Shown piece after piece: positions 16,684 through 25,866 of a stretch of 64,000 bases of DNA. A model generated the notes under the pieces. That model saw only the letters and a program-made list of their open reading frames with translations. It was not told the DNA's origin and did not search any database. Made by a program: the position numbers and the translations under genes. The stretch's first letter is position 1; every line of letters starts with the position of its first letter. Source of the stretch: Rahnella woolbedingensis (GTDB lineage Bacteria > Pseudomonadota > Gammaproteobacteria > Enterobacterales > Enterobacteriaceae); assembly GCF_003602095.1 (NCBI RefSeq), contig NZ_RAHH01000012.1, positions 1 through 64,000 of the forward strand. The letters are read 5' to 3'.

Positions 16684-18297
16684 ATGCCTGCCACTAAAAA
16701 ACAAAAAATCACACTTTGGGAGTTTTTCCAAAGTTTAGGGAAAACCTTCATGTTGCCGGTCGCCCTGCTGTCGTTCTGCGGCATCATGCTGGGCATCGGC
16801 AGTTCGTTAAGCAGCCACGACGTTATTACATTGTTGCCGGCATTGGGTAATCCCATTCTCCAGCTGATTTTCATCTGGATGAGCAAAGTCGGTTCCTTCG
16901 CGTTCAGCTTCCTGCCGGTGATGTTTGCCATCGCTATCCCGCTGGGTATGGCGCGTGAAAACAAAGGTGTCGCAGCGTTCTCCGGCTTTGTCGGTTTCGC
17001 GGTGCTAAACCTGGCCATCAACTTCTTCCTGACAGCTAACGGCACCCTGCCGACAGTGGATCCGGCGATTCTGAAAGCCAACAACATTCAGATGATCCTG
17101 GGTATACAGTCTATCGACACCGGTATTCTGGGCGCAGTCATCGTCGGTATCATCGTTTACATCCTGCATGAACGTTACAACACCATCCGTCTGCCGGATG
17201 CGCTGGCGTTCTTCGGCGGTACCCGCTTCGTTCCCATCGTGACGACCGTGGTGCTGGGTCTGGTCGGTTTGATTATCCCGTTGATCTGGCCTTTCTTTGC
17301 CGCAGGGATCAATGGTCTTGGCCGTCTGATCCAGGACGCGGGCGTGTTTGGTCCGATGATCTTCGGTTCCGGCGAACGACTGCTGTTACCTTTTGGTCTG
17401 CACCACATTCTGGTTGCCCTGATCCGCTTCACCGAAGCAGGCGGCACGCTGGATGTCTGCGGTCGCGAAGTGAGCGGCGCACTGACTATCTTCCAGGCGC
17501 AGCTTTCCTGTCCGACGACTCACGGTTTCTCTGAAAGCGCAACGCAGTTCCTGTCTCAGGGTAAAATGCCAGCCTTCCTCGGCGGTTTGCCGGGTGCGGC
17601 ACTGGCGATGTACCACTGTGCGAAACCAGAAAACCGTCATAAAATTAAAGGCCTGCTGATTTCCGGCGTTGTGGCTTGTGTGGTTGGCGGTACAACTGAA
17701 CCGATCGAATTCCTGTTCCTGTTCGTGGCACCGGTTCTGTATGTTATCCACGCACTGCTGACCGGTCTGGGCTTCACCATCATGTCGGTTCTGGGTGTGA
17801 CCATCGGTAATACTGACGGCAACATCATCGATTTCGTGGTCTTCGGTATTCTGCACGGTACCGCGACCAAGTGGTATCTGGTGCCGCTGGTGGCAGCTAT
17901 CTGGTTCGCGGCTTACTACGCTATCTTCCGCTTCTCCATCATGCGCTTTAACATTAAAACGCCGGGTCGTGAATCTGAGAATATGCCTGCTGCCGCAGCC
18001 GTGCCGTCTTCCAGCAAATCGGGCTACAACGTGCCGGTTATTCTGAGCGCGCTGGGCGGTGCCGGTAACATCGTGTCACTGGATAACTGCATCACCCGCC
18101 TGCGTCTTTCAGTTGCGGATATGTCGCTGGTTGACGATGCTACGCTGAAAGCTAACCGTGCGATTGGTGTCGTGCATCTTAACGAGCACAACCTGCAAGT
18201 GGTTATCGGCCCTCAGGTGCAGTCGGTCAAAGATGAGCTGGATTACCTGATCCGCACCGCGGCCAGTAACAGTGCACCGGAACCGGTCATCGCGTAA
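16684..18297 (+). CDS. malX: PTS maltose/glucose-specific EIICB, MalX
   Basis: A 537-residue inner-membrane sugar phosphotransferase permease. AGGGAG lies six bases before ATG. The IIC part (residues 1 to about 430) has around ten hydrophobic segments and the glucose-family signature TTEPIEFLFLFVAPVLY. After an Ala/Pro/Ser linker the IIB domain follows, with the phosphorylated Cys in DNCITRLRLSV. In E. coli MalX can move glucose and maltose, though its natural substrate is unsettled. It forms an operon with malY under MalI. Confidence 0.93.
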   Translation: MPATKKQKITLWEFFQSLGKTFMLPVALLSFCGIMLGIGSSLSSHDVITLLPALGNPILQLIFIWMSKVGSFAFSFLPVMFAIAIPLGMARENKGVAAFSGFVGFAVLNLAINFFLTANGTLPTVDPAILKANNIQMILGIQSIDTGILGAVIVGIIVYILHERYNTIRLPDALAFFGGTRFVPIVTTVVLGLVGLIIPLIWPFFAAGINGLGRLIQDAGVFGPMIFGSGERLLLPFGLHHILVALIRFTEAGGTLDVCGREVSGALTIFQAQLSCPTTHGFSESATQFLSQGKMPAFLGGLPGAALAMYHCAKPENRHKIKGLLISGVVACVVGGTTEPIEFLFLFVAPVLYVIHALLTGLGFTIMSVLGVTIGNTDGNIIDFVVFGILHGTATKWYLVPLVAAIWFAAYYAIFRFSIMRFNIKTPGRESENMPAAAAVPSSSKSGYNVPVILSALGGAGNIVSLDNCITRLRLSVADMSLVDDATLKANRAIGVVHLNEHNLQVVIGPQVQSVKDELDYLIRTAASNSAPEPVIA

Positions 18298-18310
18298 CAT
18301 TCTGATTAAC

Positions 18311-18333
18311 AGGGCGACTTATGTCGCCCTTTT
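18311..18333 (+). terminator. Intercistronic hairpin between malX and malY
   Basis: An 8-bp perfect stem (AGGGCGAC / GTCGCCCT) with a TTAT loop is followed by TTTT. It has the form of a terminator and may lower malY expression relative to malX. Confidence 0.65.
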
Positions 18334-18358
18334 CTGCTTTATTCAGGGAGTGAAATGT

Positions 18359-19543
18359 ATGTCCTCAGCTTCTTTTGATTTCGATACCGTCACCGACCGC
18401 CACGGCACCTGGTGTACCCAGTGGGATTATGTCGCCGACCGTTTTGGCAGCGCAGATTTACTGCCCTTCACTATCTCCGACATGGATTTCCCCGCTGCGC
18501 CCTGCATTCTCAGTGAACTGCAAAAGCGCCTGCAACACGGTGTTCTCGGTTACAGCCGCTGGCATCATGACGATTTCCTCGGCGCTGTCGCGCACTGGTA
18601 TCAGCAACGTTTTAACAGCCAGATTGACAGTGAGATGGTGGTGTATGGCCCGTCGGTGATTTACATGGTTGCGCAACTGATCCGCCAGTGGAGCCAGCCA
18701 GGTGACGGCATAGTGACATTTACGCCTGCCTACGACGCATTCTTCAAAGTGGTGGACGGCAATCAGCGCCAGATGCTGGCCTGTCCGCTGACCAAAAACG
18801 CTAATGACTGGTCACTCAACGCAGAGCATCTGGAAAGCCTGCTGGCGCAACCCGGCTGTTCTTTGCTGTTGCTGTGCAGCCCGCACAATCCGACCGGTAA
18901 AGTCTGGACGCGTGAAGAACTGACGCTGATTGCACAGCTGTGTGAACGCCACAACGTGCGCGTAATCAGTGACGAAATCCACATGGATATGGTCTGGGGT
19001 GAAAATCAGCACACGCCATGGAATGAAGTGGCGCGCGGCGAATGGGCGTTACTGACGTCCGGCTCGAAAAGTTTCAACATCCCTGCGCTGACCGGCGCTT
19101 ACGGGCTGATCAGCCACAAGGCGCAGCGTGAAGCTTACCTGCATCAGCTGAAAGCCTGCGACGGCTTATCGTCTCCGGCGGTGCTGGCCGTTCACGCCCA
19201 TGTGGCGGCGTATCACCACGGCGAACCCTGGCTGGATGCGTTGAGAGATTATCTGCAAGCCAACCTGCGCTACGTCGCCGACCAGCTGAATGCCGCTTTT
19301 CCGCAGCTGAACTGGCAACCGCCGCAATCCACCTATCTGGCATGGATTGATTTACGTCCGCTGGGTCTGGATGACAAACAGCTGCAAAATGAGCTGATCG
19401 AACATCAAAAAGTCGCGATCATGCCGGGTTATACCTACGGCGAAGAAGGTAACGGCTTCCTGCGCCTGAACGTCGGATGCCCGAGATCGAAGGTGGAAAC
19501 GGGTGTGCAGGCTTTGATCCGCGCAATACAAAACTTACAGTAA
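18359..19543 (+). CDS. malY: MalY, PLP-dependent cystathionine beta-lyase and maltose regulon modulator
   Basis: A 394-residue fold-type I PLP enzyme. ATG 18359 follows GGGAG by about nine bases. Visible are LPFTISDMDFP near the N-terminus, SPHNPTGKVWT, the DEIHMDMVW metal-free cofactor Asp region, and the PLP Lys in SGSKSFNIPALTGAYG. The enzyme splits cystathionine to homocysteine, pyruvate and ammonia, and in E. coli it also binds MalT and dampens the maltose regulon. It is co-directional with malX. Confidence 0.92.
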   Translation: MSSASFDFDTVTDRHGTWCTQWDYVADRFGSADLLPFTISDMDFPAAPCILSELQKRLQHGVLGYSRWHHDDFLGAVAHWYQQRFNSQIDSEMVVYGPSVIYMVAQLIRQWSQPGDGIVTFTPAYDAFFKVVDGNQRQMLACPLTKNANDWSLNAEHLESLLAQPGCSLLLLCSPHNPTGKVWTREELTLIAQLCERHNVRVISDEIHMDMVWGENQHTPWNEVARGEWALLTSGSKSFNIPALTGAYGLISHKAQREAYLHQLKACDGLSSPAVLAVHAHVAAYHHGEPWLDALRDYLQANLRYVADQLNAAFPQLNWQPPQSTYLAWIDLRPLGLDDKQLQNELIEHQKVAIMPGYTYGEEGNGFLRLNVGCPRSKVETGVQALIRAIQNLQ

Positions 19544-19551
19544 TAACCGTA

Positions 19552-19583
19552 CGGCTCCCTCCCCCTGCGAATGGGGAGGAGCT
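19552..19583. terminator. GC-rich hairpin after malY
   Basis: GCTCCCTCCCC pairs with GGGGAGGAGC around a short loop, with one bulge. It lies 10-40 bp after malY and may act as its terminator. The left arm contains CCCTCCCC, which read on the other strand is a KOPS-type octamer pointing toward dif. Confidence 0.55.
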
Positions 19584-19623
19584 AAGTTGCGCAACAACAT
19601 TTCATTCATGGTGATTCTCCCGT

Positions 19624-19629
19624 TATAAT
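19624..19629 (+). promoter_or_regulatory. Candidate -10 box for add
   Basis: A perfect TATAAT lies 35 bp before the add ATG. The matching -35 (TTCATT at 17-bp spacing) is weak. Confidence 0.5.
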
Positions 19630-19663
19630 GCCCCGCACATTTCAAAAATAATGAGTGCACATC

Positions 19664-20662
19664 ATGATCGACACACGCCTTCCCCTGACCGACATTCACC
19701 GCCACCTTGATGGCAACATCCGCGCTCAAACCATTCTCGATTTAGGCCGCCAGTTTAATCTGACCCTGCCTGCCAATGAACTCGAAGCCCTGCGCCCGCA
19801 CGTGCAGGTGATGCATACCGAACCTGATCTGGTGAGTTTTCTGCAAAAACTGGACTGGGGGGTAAAAGTGCTGGGCGACCTGGATGCCTGCCGCCGTATT
19901 GCGAAAGAAAACGTCGAAGATGCCGCGCGTGCCGGTCTGCATTACACCGAACTGCGTTTCTCCCCTTACTACATGGCGATGAACCACAAACTGCCGGTCG
20001 CGGGTGTCGTGGAAGCAGTGATTGAAGGGATCCGTGAAGGTCAGCAACATCATGATATCGATGTGCGTCTGATTGGTATTCTGAGCCGTACCTTTGGTGA
20101 AGACGCCTGTCTGCAGGAACTGGAAGGTTTACTGGCGCACCGCGACGGCATTACCGCGCTGGATCTGGCCGGTGATGAACTCGGTTTCCCCGGCAGTTTG
20201 TTTCTCAGCCACTTCAACCGTGCGCGTGACGCGGGCTGGCGCATTACCGTACATGCCGGTGAAGCGGCGGGTCCGGAAAGCATCTGGCAGGCAATCCGTG
20301 AACTGGGCGCAGAACGTATCGGCCACGGCGTGAAAGCCGCGCAGGATCCGCAACTGATGGATTTCCTGGCGAAGCATCAGATTGGTATCGAATCCTGCCT
20401 GACCTCCAACATTCAGACCAGCACCGTCGGCGCTTTCGAACACCACCCGCTGGCCGTCTTCCTGCGCCACGGCGTACTGGCTTCTATCAATACCGATGAT
20501 CCGGCGGTTCAGGGTATCGAAATTGCTAATGAATATAACGTTGCCGCACCAGCTGCGGGACTGACTCAGGAAGAAATCCGCCAGGCACAGAAGAACGGCC
20601 TGACGATGGCGTTCCTGACCGAAACGGAAAAGCAGGCTATTCGCGATAAAGTGTCTGCGTAA
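19664..20662 (+). CDS. add: Adenosine deaminase
   Basis: A 332-residue zinc enzyme that deaminates adenosine and deoxyadenosine to inosine forms. ATG 19664 matches the E. coli N-terminus ([18 protein letters not shown]); an in-frame GTG three codons earlier is less likely. Zn ligands and catalytic residues are visible: HRHLDGN (two His), [12 protein letters not shown] (His and the catalytic Glu), RIGHGVKA (His), and [10 protein letters not shown] (Asp pair). Gene order malXY-add-ydgJ matches E. coli. Confidence 0.96.
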   Translation: MIDTRLPLTDIHRHLDGNIRAQTILDLGRQFNLTLPANELEALRPHVQVMHTEPDLVSFLQKLDWGVKVLGDLDACRRIAKENVEDAARAGLHYTELRFSPYYMAMNHKLPVAGVVEAVIEGIREGQQHHDIDVRLIGILSRTFGEDACLQELEGLLAHRDGITALDLAGDELGFPGSLFLSHFNRARDAGWRITVHAGEAAGPESIWQAIRELGAERIGHGVKAAQDPQLMDFLAKHQIGIESCLTSNIQTSTVGAFEHHPLAVFLRHGVLASINTDDPAVQGIEIANEYNVAAPAAGLTQEEIRQAQKNGLTMAFLTETEKQAIRDKVSA

Positions 20663-20680
20663 CCCTTTCTTTCGCTATAA

Positions 20681-20716
20681 AAAAGGGCGGAGATTATCTC
20701 CCGCCCTTTTCTTTTT
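20681..20716. terminator. Bidirectional terminator between add and yfeH
   Basis: AAAAGGGCGG pairs with CCGCCCTTTT around AGATTATCTC. A-run and T-run flanks make it work on both strands, which suits the convergent junction. Confidence 0.88.
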
Positions 20717-20727
20717 CATTCAGTCCG

Positions 20728-21747
20728 TTAAACCGTTTTGACTTCTTCTTTCTTCACCACCGCTTCCGCTTCTTCACGCGCCACCCGTTTGGCATAGCGT
20801 GAAGCCAGCACCGCGCAGACCATCAGCTGGATCTGGTGGAAAATCATCAGCGGTAACACCATCGCCCCGACGGCCGATGCCGGGAACAACACGTTCGCCA
20901 TCGGAATACCGTTCGCCAGACTCTTCTTTGAGCCACAAAACACAATGGTGATTTCATCTTTGGTATTGAAACCAAACAGCCGCGCCACGTAAGTGTTAAT
21001 AATCAGCACAATGGTCAGCAGCACGATTGAGCAACCGAGGATCGCCAGCAGTGACCATCCGTCGATCTGATGCCAGATCCCTTCAACCACGGCGGCGCTA
21101 AATGCCACATAAACCACCAGCAGTATCGAAGAACGGTCAGTAATATTGACGATTTTTTTGTGACGCTGTACCCACGCACCGATCAGCGGACGGCACAGAT
21201 GCCCGATGATAAACGGCACCATCAGCTGTAAAACGATAGAACCAATCGCGTGCAGGGTATCGTTGGTGCCGCCCTGTGTATGCATCAGCAGCCCCACCAG
21301 CACCGGCGACAGGAACACGCCGAGAATACTGGACGCCGACGCGCTGCAAATCGCCGCCGGAATATTCCCGCCCGCCACGGACGTATAGGCAATCGCCGAC
21401 TGCACGGTCGCAGGCAGTGCGCAAAGATACAGAAAACCGTAATACAGCGTCGGCGTCAGAATACCGACCGGCACCAGCCATTTCATCCCCAGACCGAGCA
21501 GCGGGAACAGCGCAAAGGTGCTGAGAAATACCACCACATGCAGGCGCCAGTGGCTGATACCCGCCATAATCGCTTCACGCGACAGCTTCGCGCCGTGCAT
21601 AAAGAACAGCAATGCGATGGCAGCGGTGGTCAGATAGCTGAAGATGGTTTTATAAATCCCCTCACAAGGGAAAAACGAGGCAACCAGCACCACACAAACC
21701 AGGATCAGCAAAAATTTATCGATTTTCAGACGTTGTAACCAGGACAT
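20728..21747 (-). CDS. yfeH: Bile acid:sodium symporter-family protein YfeH
   Basis: A 339-residue membrane protein with about nine to ten hydrophobic segments. ATG 21747 follows AAGGAAGG by three bases, so the longer open frame is rejected. It matches E. coli YfeH as recalled, including LTTAAIALLFFMHGAKLSREAI, LPATVQSAIA, CSASASSILGVFLSP and FCGSKKSLANGIPMANVLFP. The natural substrate is unknown. The gene is inserted between add and ydgJ here, whereas in E. coli it is elsewhere. Confidence 0.9.
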   Translation of the reverse strand: MSWLQRLKIDKFLLILVCVVLVASFFPCEGIYKTIFSYLTTAAIALLFFMHGAKLSREAIMAGISHWRLHVVVFLSTFALFPLLGLGMKWLVPVGILTPTLYYGFLYLCALPATVQSAIAYTSVAGGNIPAAICSASASSILGVFLSPVLVGLLMHTQGGTNDTLHAIGSIVLQLMVPFIIGHLCRPLIGAWVQRHKKIVNITDRSSILLVVYVAFSAAVVEGIWHQIDGWSLLAILGCSIVLLTIVLIINTYVARLFGFNTKDEITIVFCGSKKSLANGIPMANVLFPASAVGAMVLPLMIFHQIQLMVCAVLASRYAKRVAREEAEAVVKKEEVKTV

Positions 21748-21825
21748 GAACCTTCCTTGCAAAGTGAATAACAAAAGAAAATAAGAGTGTCACCGCAGCG
21801 ACACTTCATAAACGCAGACGACTTG

Positions 21826-22872
21826 TTAGTTCTTGATGACTTTCAGCGTCGCCTGTTGTTCTGAGGATTGCATCCCCAGTTCGATCATTTCCATCACGCG
21901 GATGGCGTCCGCTGCCGGAACAGGATTTTCACCCGCGCCGTGAATGGCATCGCGCACACCAGCATAATAGGCCGGATAATTGCCCGGAACAGTCATCAAC
22001 GACTTCTCGGCCAGCACCTCGTTGTGACTTAGCGTAATCACGCCGTCACGCCGGTCATAACCCCAGTCAGCCTGCGGCAGACGTTCGCCCGCTTTCAGTC
22101 TGTCTTCCTGCGGATCCAGCCCGAATTTCACGTAACTGCCCTTTTCGCCCTGCACGATAAAACGGGCGGTTTCTGCCACTGCGTAGACGGTACTGTGCAG
22201 CACCACGCGGCGGCGGGGATAGGTCAGCACGGCGTTAAAATAATCCACCGCTTTCCCACCGGGGCGCAGCACGGCCAGATCGGCCTGCAGCGTTTCGGGC
22301 AGTCCGAATAACTGTAAAGCCTGATCCAGCAGATGCGAGCCTAAATCGAACCAGATACCGCTGCCCGGCGCATCGCTTTCGCGCCAGCGCTGCTGCACCT
22401 GCGGTTTGTAGCGATCGTAATGGGATTCGAAATAGACGATATCGCCCAGCGTTCCTTCATCAATCAGCGTTTTGACCGTAAGAAAATCAGAATCCCAGCG
22501 GCGGTTATGGAACACCGACAGCACTTTGCCTTTTTCACGCGCCAGCGCATCCAGCTCGCGGGCCTCGCTCAGCGTCACCGTAAAAGGCTTATCCACGATC
22601 ACGTGCTTACCGGCTTCCAGCGCCAGCTTCGCCAGCGGAAAATGCGTGGTATTGGGCGTCGGGATCACCACCAGATCGATGGAGGCATCCGCAAACAGCT
22701 TTTCAGGCGAATCCACGACCGCGACGTTCGGCCAATCGGCGTGGACTTTACCGGCATCACTGCTGGAAACTACGGCCAGTTCCAGACCGGGCGTGCCGTC
22801 GATCAGCGGAGAATGAAAGGTTTTACTGGCGAAGCCATAACCCACCAGGCCAACGCGAAGGGGATCAGTCAT
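21826..22872 (-). CDS. ydgJ: Gfo/Idh/MocA-family oxidoreductase YdgJ
   Basis: A 348-residue NAD(P)-dependent oxidoreductase. AAGGAAA lies seven bases before ATG. The cofactor motif GLVGYGFASKTFHSP is near residues 8-22, and the family Lys-Pro signature is in VIVDKPFTV. Later come SVFHNRRWDSDFLT and GSGIWFDLGSHLLDQAL. It matches E. coli YdgJ closely, and its position beside the mal-add block supports this. The substrate is unknown, likely a sugar or polyol derivative. Confidence 0.92.
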   Translation of the reverse strand: MTDPLRVGLVGYGFASKTFHSPLIDGTPGLELAVVSSSDAGKVHADWPNVAVVDSPEKLFADASIDLVVIPTPNTTHFPLAKLALEAGKHVIVDKPFTVTLSEARELDALAREKGKVLSVFHNRRWDSDFLTVKTLIDEGTLGDIVYFESHYDRYKPQVQQRWRESDAPGSGIWFDLGSHLLDQALQLFGLPETLQADLAVLRPGGKAVDYFNAVLTYPRRRVVLHSTVYAVAETARFIVQGEKGSYVKFGLDPQEDRLKAGERLPQADWGYDRRDGVITLSHNEVLAEKSLMTVPGNYPAYYAGVRDAIHGAGENPVPAADAIRVMEMIELGMQSSEQQATLKVIKN

Positions 22873-23266
22873 TGGAATTTCCTTTGTTTACGGTCTGCCC
22901 GTCCGGGCACGAATAACCTGATTTGACACCAGCTTATAAAGCCGGACAAGACATTTCACCATTGCGGATGGCCGCAGCCGAAAATTTCTGTTTCCGGTCA
23001 CCCGAATTTTCTGAATCTGCCCGCAGCAGCACCTTTGCAGAGCAGGGAAAGTCATATTGTGGTGCAGGTCATCACTTTTAATTATAAGTTCGTTAACGTT
23101 CTTCTCATCAAATATCTAAAAATGTATAACATCAAGGCCCTGCCTGAATTCCTTCCGCGATTTCAACTGTGGCGTGGTAATTGCTTCAACAGCTTGTCTA
23201 TACAGGGTTGCACATTAGGATTTTTATTAGCCGTCTTTTTCTCTTCCCACACCAAGCGAGGAAATT
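22873..23266. promoter_or_regulatory. Intergenic region upstream of the first NitT/TauT importer operon
   Basis: These 394 bp separate divergent ydgJ and the importer operon. They hold the ydgJ ribosome-binding site, an AT-rich central part (about 23070-23130) and a HutC-type box at 23193. The frame open across 23035-23490 has no family features and I do not call it. Confidence 0.6.
23193..23206 (+). promoter_or_regulatory. HutC-type operator upstream of the first NitT/TauT importer operon
   Basis: CTTGTCTATACAGG is identical over all 14 bases, in opposite orientation, to the box in front of hutH (36047-36060). It lies 61 bp before the binding-protein start. It is direct sequence evidence that this operon, 13 kb from hutH, shares the hut regulator. 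Confidence 0.82.
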
Positions 23267-24274
23267 ATGTCACCTTCTCAGACCTTTACGGGCTTGATCA
23301 AACACAAACTGGCTCTGGCCTGTTGTCTCGGCGCACTGGGCAGTTTCAGCCTGAGCGCTTCTGCCGCTGCACCCGAAGCGGGCACTTTCAAAATGGGCAT
23401 CGAACCCTGGCTCGGTTATGGCCAGTGGCATGTGGCACAAAGTCAGGGCATTTTCAAACAGCAGGGGCTGGAAAAGGTCGACATCATTAACTTCGCCGAA
23501 GATAAAGATATCAACGCCGCGCTGGCCAGCGGTCAGATAGACGGCGCGAATATTGCGACGCATACCGCTATGGCGATGGTTTCTGCCGGATTACCCATTA
23601 AAGTCGTGTTGCTGCTCGATCAAAGTGAAACCGCCGACGCCCTGCTGGTCGGCAAAGACATCACCACGCTTAAAGATCTGCAAGGCAAGCAGGTGGCCTT
23701 TGAAGAAGGCACCACCAGCGACATTTTGCTGCACAGCGCCGTGAATGCCGCTGGCCTGAAATGGAGCGATATCACGCCGGTGCCGATGCCTGCTGATTCC
23801 GCTGGCAGCGCGCTGATTGCCAAACGCGTGACGGCGGCGGTGACTTACGAGCCCTACATTTCTGCCGCCAAGAAACAGGATCCGACGCTGAAAATGCTTT
23901 ACAGCGGCTCTTCTGATCCCGGCCTGATAGGCGACGTGCTGGTGGTACGTGATTCCGTGCTCAAAGAAAAACCAGGCCAAATCGCGGCGCTGATCAAAAG
24001 CTGGGACGCCGCACTCACCCACTATCAGGCCAATACCGTCGCCGACCGCGCCCTTATCGCCAAAGCAGTCGGCGCCACGCCAGCCGATCTGGAATCCGCT
24101 TTTGACGGCGTGAAATACTACTCGCTGGCCGAAAACAAACAGGTACTCAGTCATTCTTTCTCTGACCAGACGTTTGCCCATGTGCTGAAAGCCGCCACCG
24201 CTGCCGGACTTATCCCGAAACCCGTCACTGCCGCTGAGGTCATTGATGCCAGCTTCGTGAACAGCCTGCCATGA
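23267..24274 (+). CDS. NitT/TauT-family ABC transporter substrate-binding protein (first copy)
   Basis: A 335-residue periplasmic binding protein. GAGG lies six bases before ATG. A signal peptide ends around SASAAAPEAG. The mature domain shows the SsuA/TauA/ThiY-type pattern: FKMGIEPWLGYGQWHVAQSQGIF, ALASGQIDGANI, LKDLQGKQVAFEEGTTSD and VTAAVTYEPYI. Relatives bind taurine, sulfonates, nitrate or pyrimidines. The operon context (HisD-like enzyme, HutC box) suggests a nitrogen compound linked to histidine use; the ligand is unproven. Confidence 0.87.
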   Translation: MSPSQTFTGLIKHKLALACCLGALGSFSLSASAAAPEAGTFKMGIEPWLGYGQWHVAQSQGIFKQQGLEKVDIINFAEDKDINAALASGQIDGANIATHTAMAMVSAGLPIKVVLLLDQSETADALLVGKDITTLKDLQGKQVAFEEGTTSDILLHSAVNAAGLKWSDITPVPMPADSAGSALIAKRVTAAVTYEPYISAAKKQDPTLKMLYSGSSDPGLIGDVLVVRDSVLKEKPGQIAALIKSWDAALTHYQANTVADRALIAKAVGATPADLESAFDGVKYYSLAENKQVLSHSFSDQTFAHVLKAATAAGLIPKPVTAAEVIDASFVNSLP

Positions 24275-25080
24275 GTTCGCGTCGTAAACCGCTCAATCTG
24301 ATGGTGATTGGCCGTCTGCCGACGCGCAAAGTGTTCGTCGGCATTGCGGTCGCGTTGTTCGTTATCTTGTTTCTGGCCTGGGGACTGGCGACCGGCAGCG
24401 GCGCTATTGCGCCAATCTTTCTGCCGAAACTGACCGATGTCTGGCTGAAAATGGTCAGTCTGGCGCAGGACGGGACGTTGTGGAGCGACGTCAAAAGCAG
24501 CCTGTACCGCATCAGTATTGCTTTCGCCATTTCCTCGGTGATGTCGATTGTGATTGGCGTGCTGGCAGGCTGTTACGGGTTTTTCAAAGCGCTGACCGAA
24601 CCGCTGGTGGATTTCATCCGCTATATGCCGGTGGTGGCGTTCGTGCCGCTGACCATTTTGTGGACCGGCACCGACGACGTACAGAAATTCCTGATTATCT
24701 GGATCGGCACCTTCTTCCAGCAGGTGTTAATGGTGATTGATGCCGTGAAACGTGTGCCGGGGGATTTCGTCGGGCTGGGCCGCACGCTGGGTATGCCGGA
24801 TCGCAAAATTCTCTTTCGTATCGTTTTACCGGGCGCATTGCCGGGGATCTGGGACGCACTGCGCATCAGCCTCGGCTGGGCGTGGACCTGGCTGGTCCTG
24901 GCCGAACTGGTGGCGTCAACGTCCGGTCTCGGTTACCGCATTGTGGTCTCACAACGGTTCTTCCAGACCGATACCATCATCGGTTACATCCTGCTGCTGG
25001 GCATTCTGGGCTTAATCAGCGATCAGATCATGCGTGCTCTCGAGCGCGTCCTGTTCCGCTATAACAAGAGGCGATCCTGA
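24271..25080 (+). CDS. NitT/TauT-family ABC transporter permease (first copy)
   Basis: A 269-residue inner-membrane permease whose ATG overlaps the binding-protein stop in ATGA. About six membrane segments are visible, with a cytoplasmic EAA-type loop in GRTLGMPDRKILFRIVLPGALPGIWDALR that contacts the ATPase. SSuC/TauC relatives have the same length and motif. It should work with the genes on either side. Confidence 0.9.
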   Translation: MSSRRKPLNLMVIGRLPTRKVFVGIAVALFVILFLAWGLATGSGAIAPIFLPKLTDVWLKMVSLAQDGTLWSDVKSSLYRISIAFAISSVMSIVIGVLAGCYGFFKALTEPLVDFIRYMPVVAFVPLTILWTGTDDVQKFLIIWIGTFFQQVLMVIDAVKRVPGDFVGLGRTLGMPDRKILFRIVLPGALPGIWDALRISLGWAWTWLVLAELVASTSGLGYRIVVSQRFFQTDTIIGYILLLGILGLISDQIMRALERVLFRYNKRRS

Positions 25081-25850
25081 TGTCGGTATTAACCATCTCC
25101 CGTCTGCATAAAAGCTTTCAGGTGGGCAAACAGACGCGTGAAGTGCTGCACGATATCAGCCTGACGCTGGCCGATAACGAATTCGTTTCCGTCGTGGGCA
25201 CCTCCGGCTGTGGCAAAAGCACATTACTGTCGATTGCTGCCGGTCTGGAAGATTACGACAGCGGCGATGTGCAGGTGGATGGCAAAACCATTCGCGGCGC
25301 GGGCATCGACCGTGGCGTGGTGTTTCAGTCTTACACCCTGTTGCCGTGGCTGACTGCCCGTCAGAATATTGAGTTTGCGCTCAAAGCCGCCGGTTTCAGC
25401 CGCGCAGATTGCCGTGAAAAAGCCGATCAGCATCTCGAACTGGTGCAGCTGACGCAGTTTGCCGACGCCTGGCCGTCAGAACTTTCCGGCGGGATGAAAC
25501 AGCGCGTCGCCATTGCCCGCGCCCTGTCCTATCGTCCGAAAATCCTGCTGATGGACGAACCTTTCGGCGCGCTCGACGCCATGACCCGCCACCAGATGCA
25601 GGAACTGCTGACCGGCATCTGGGAACAGCACCGGCTGACAGTGATGTTCGTCACGCACGATATCGAAGAAGCGGTTTATCTTTCTGACCGCATCGTGGTG
25701 ATGGGGCCCGGCACGATCCAGACCACTTTCGACGTGCCGCTGCCGCGTCCGCGCCGCGAGGAACTGATCGCCAGCCCTGAATTTACTGACCTGCAACGCC
25801 AGGTTCTGCATACAATCCGCAGCGGACACACCCGCGCTGCGCTGGCCTGA
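25080..25850 (+). CDS. NitT/TauT-family ABC transporter ATP-binding protein (first copy)
   Basis: A 256-residue ABC ATPase starting at TGATG, one base overlap with the permease. Walker A is GTSGCGKST, the Q-loop is VFQSYTLLPW, the signature is LSGGMKQR, Walker B is [12 protein letters not shown], and the switch His is in FVTHDIEEA. This is the SsuB/TauB type. It energises uptake through the adjacent permease. Confidence 0.92.
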   Translation: MSVLTISRLHKSFQVGKQTREVLHDISLTLADNEFVSVVGTSGCGKSTLLSIAAGLEDYDSGDVQVDGKTIRGAGIDRGVVFQSYTLLPWLTARQNIEFALKAAGFSRADCREKADQHLELVQLTQFADAWPSELSGGMKQRVAIARALSYRPKILLMDEPFGALDAMTRHQMQELLTGIWEQHRLTVMFVTHDIEEAVYLSDRIVVMGPGTIQTTFDVPLPRPRREELIASPEFTDLQRQVLHTIRSGHTRAALA

Positions 25851-25866
25851 TAACCGGAGATTTACC

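Noticed and set aside
23035-23490. 151-residue open frame upstream of the first importer
   Set aside because: It overlaps the binding-protein gene in another frame and spans the HutC-type box.
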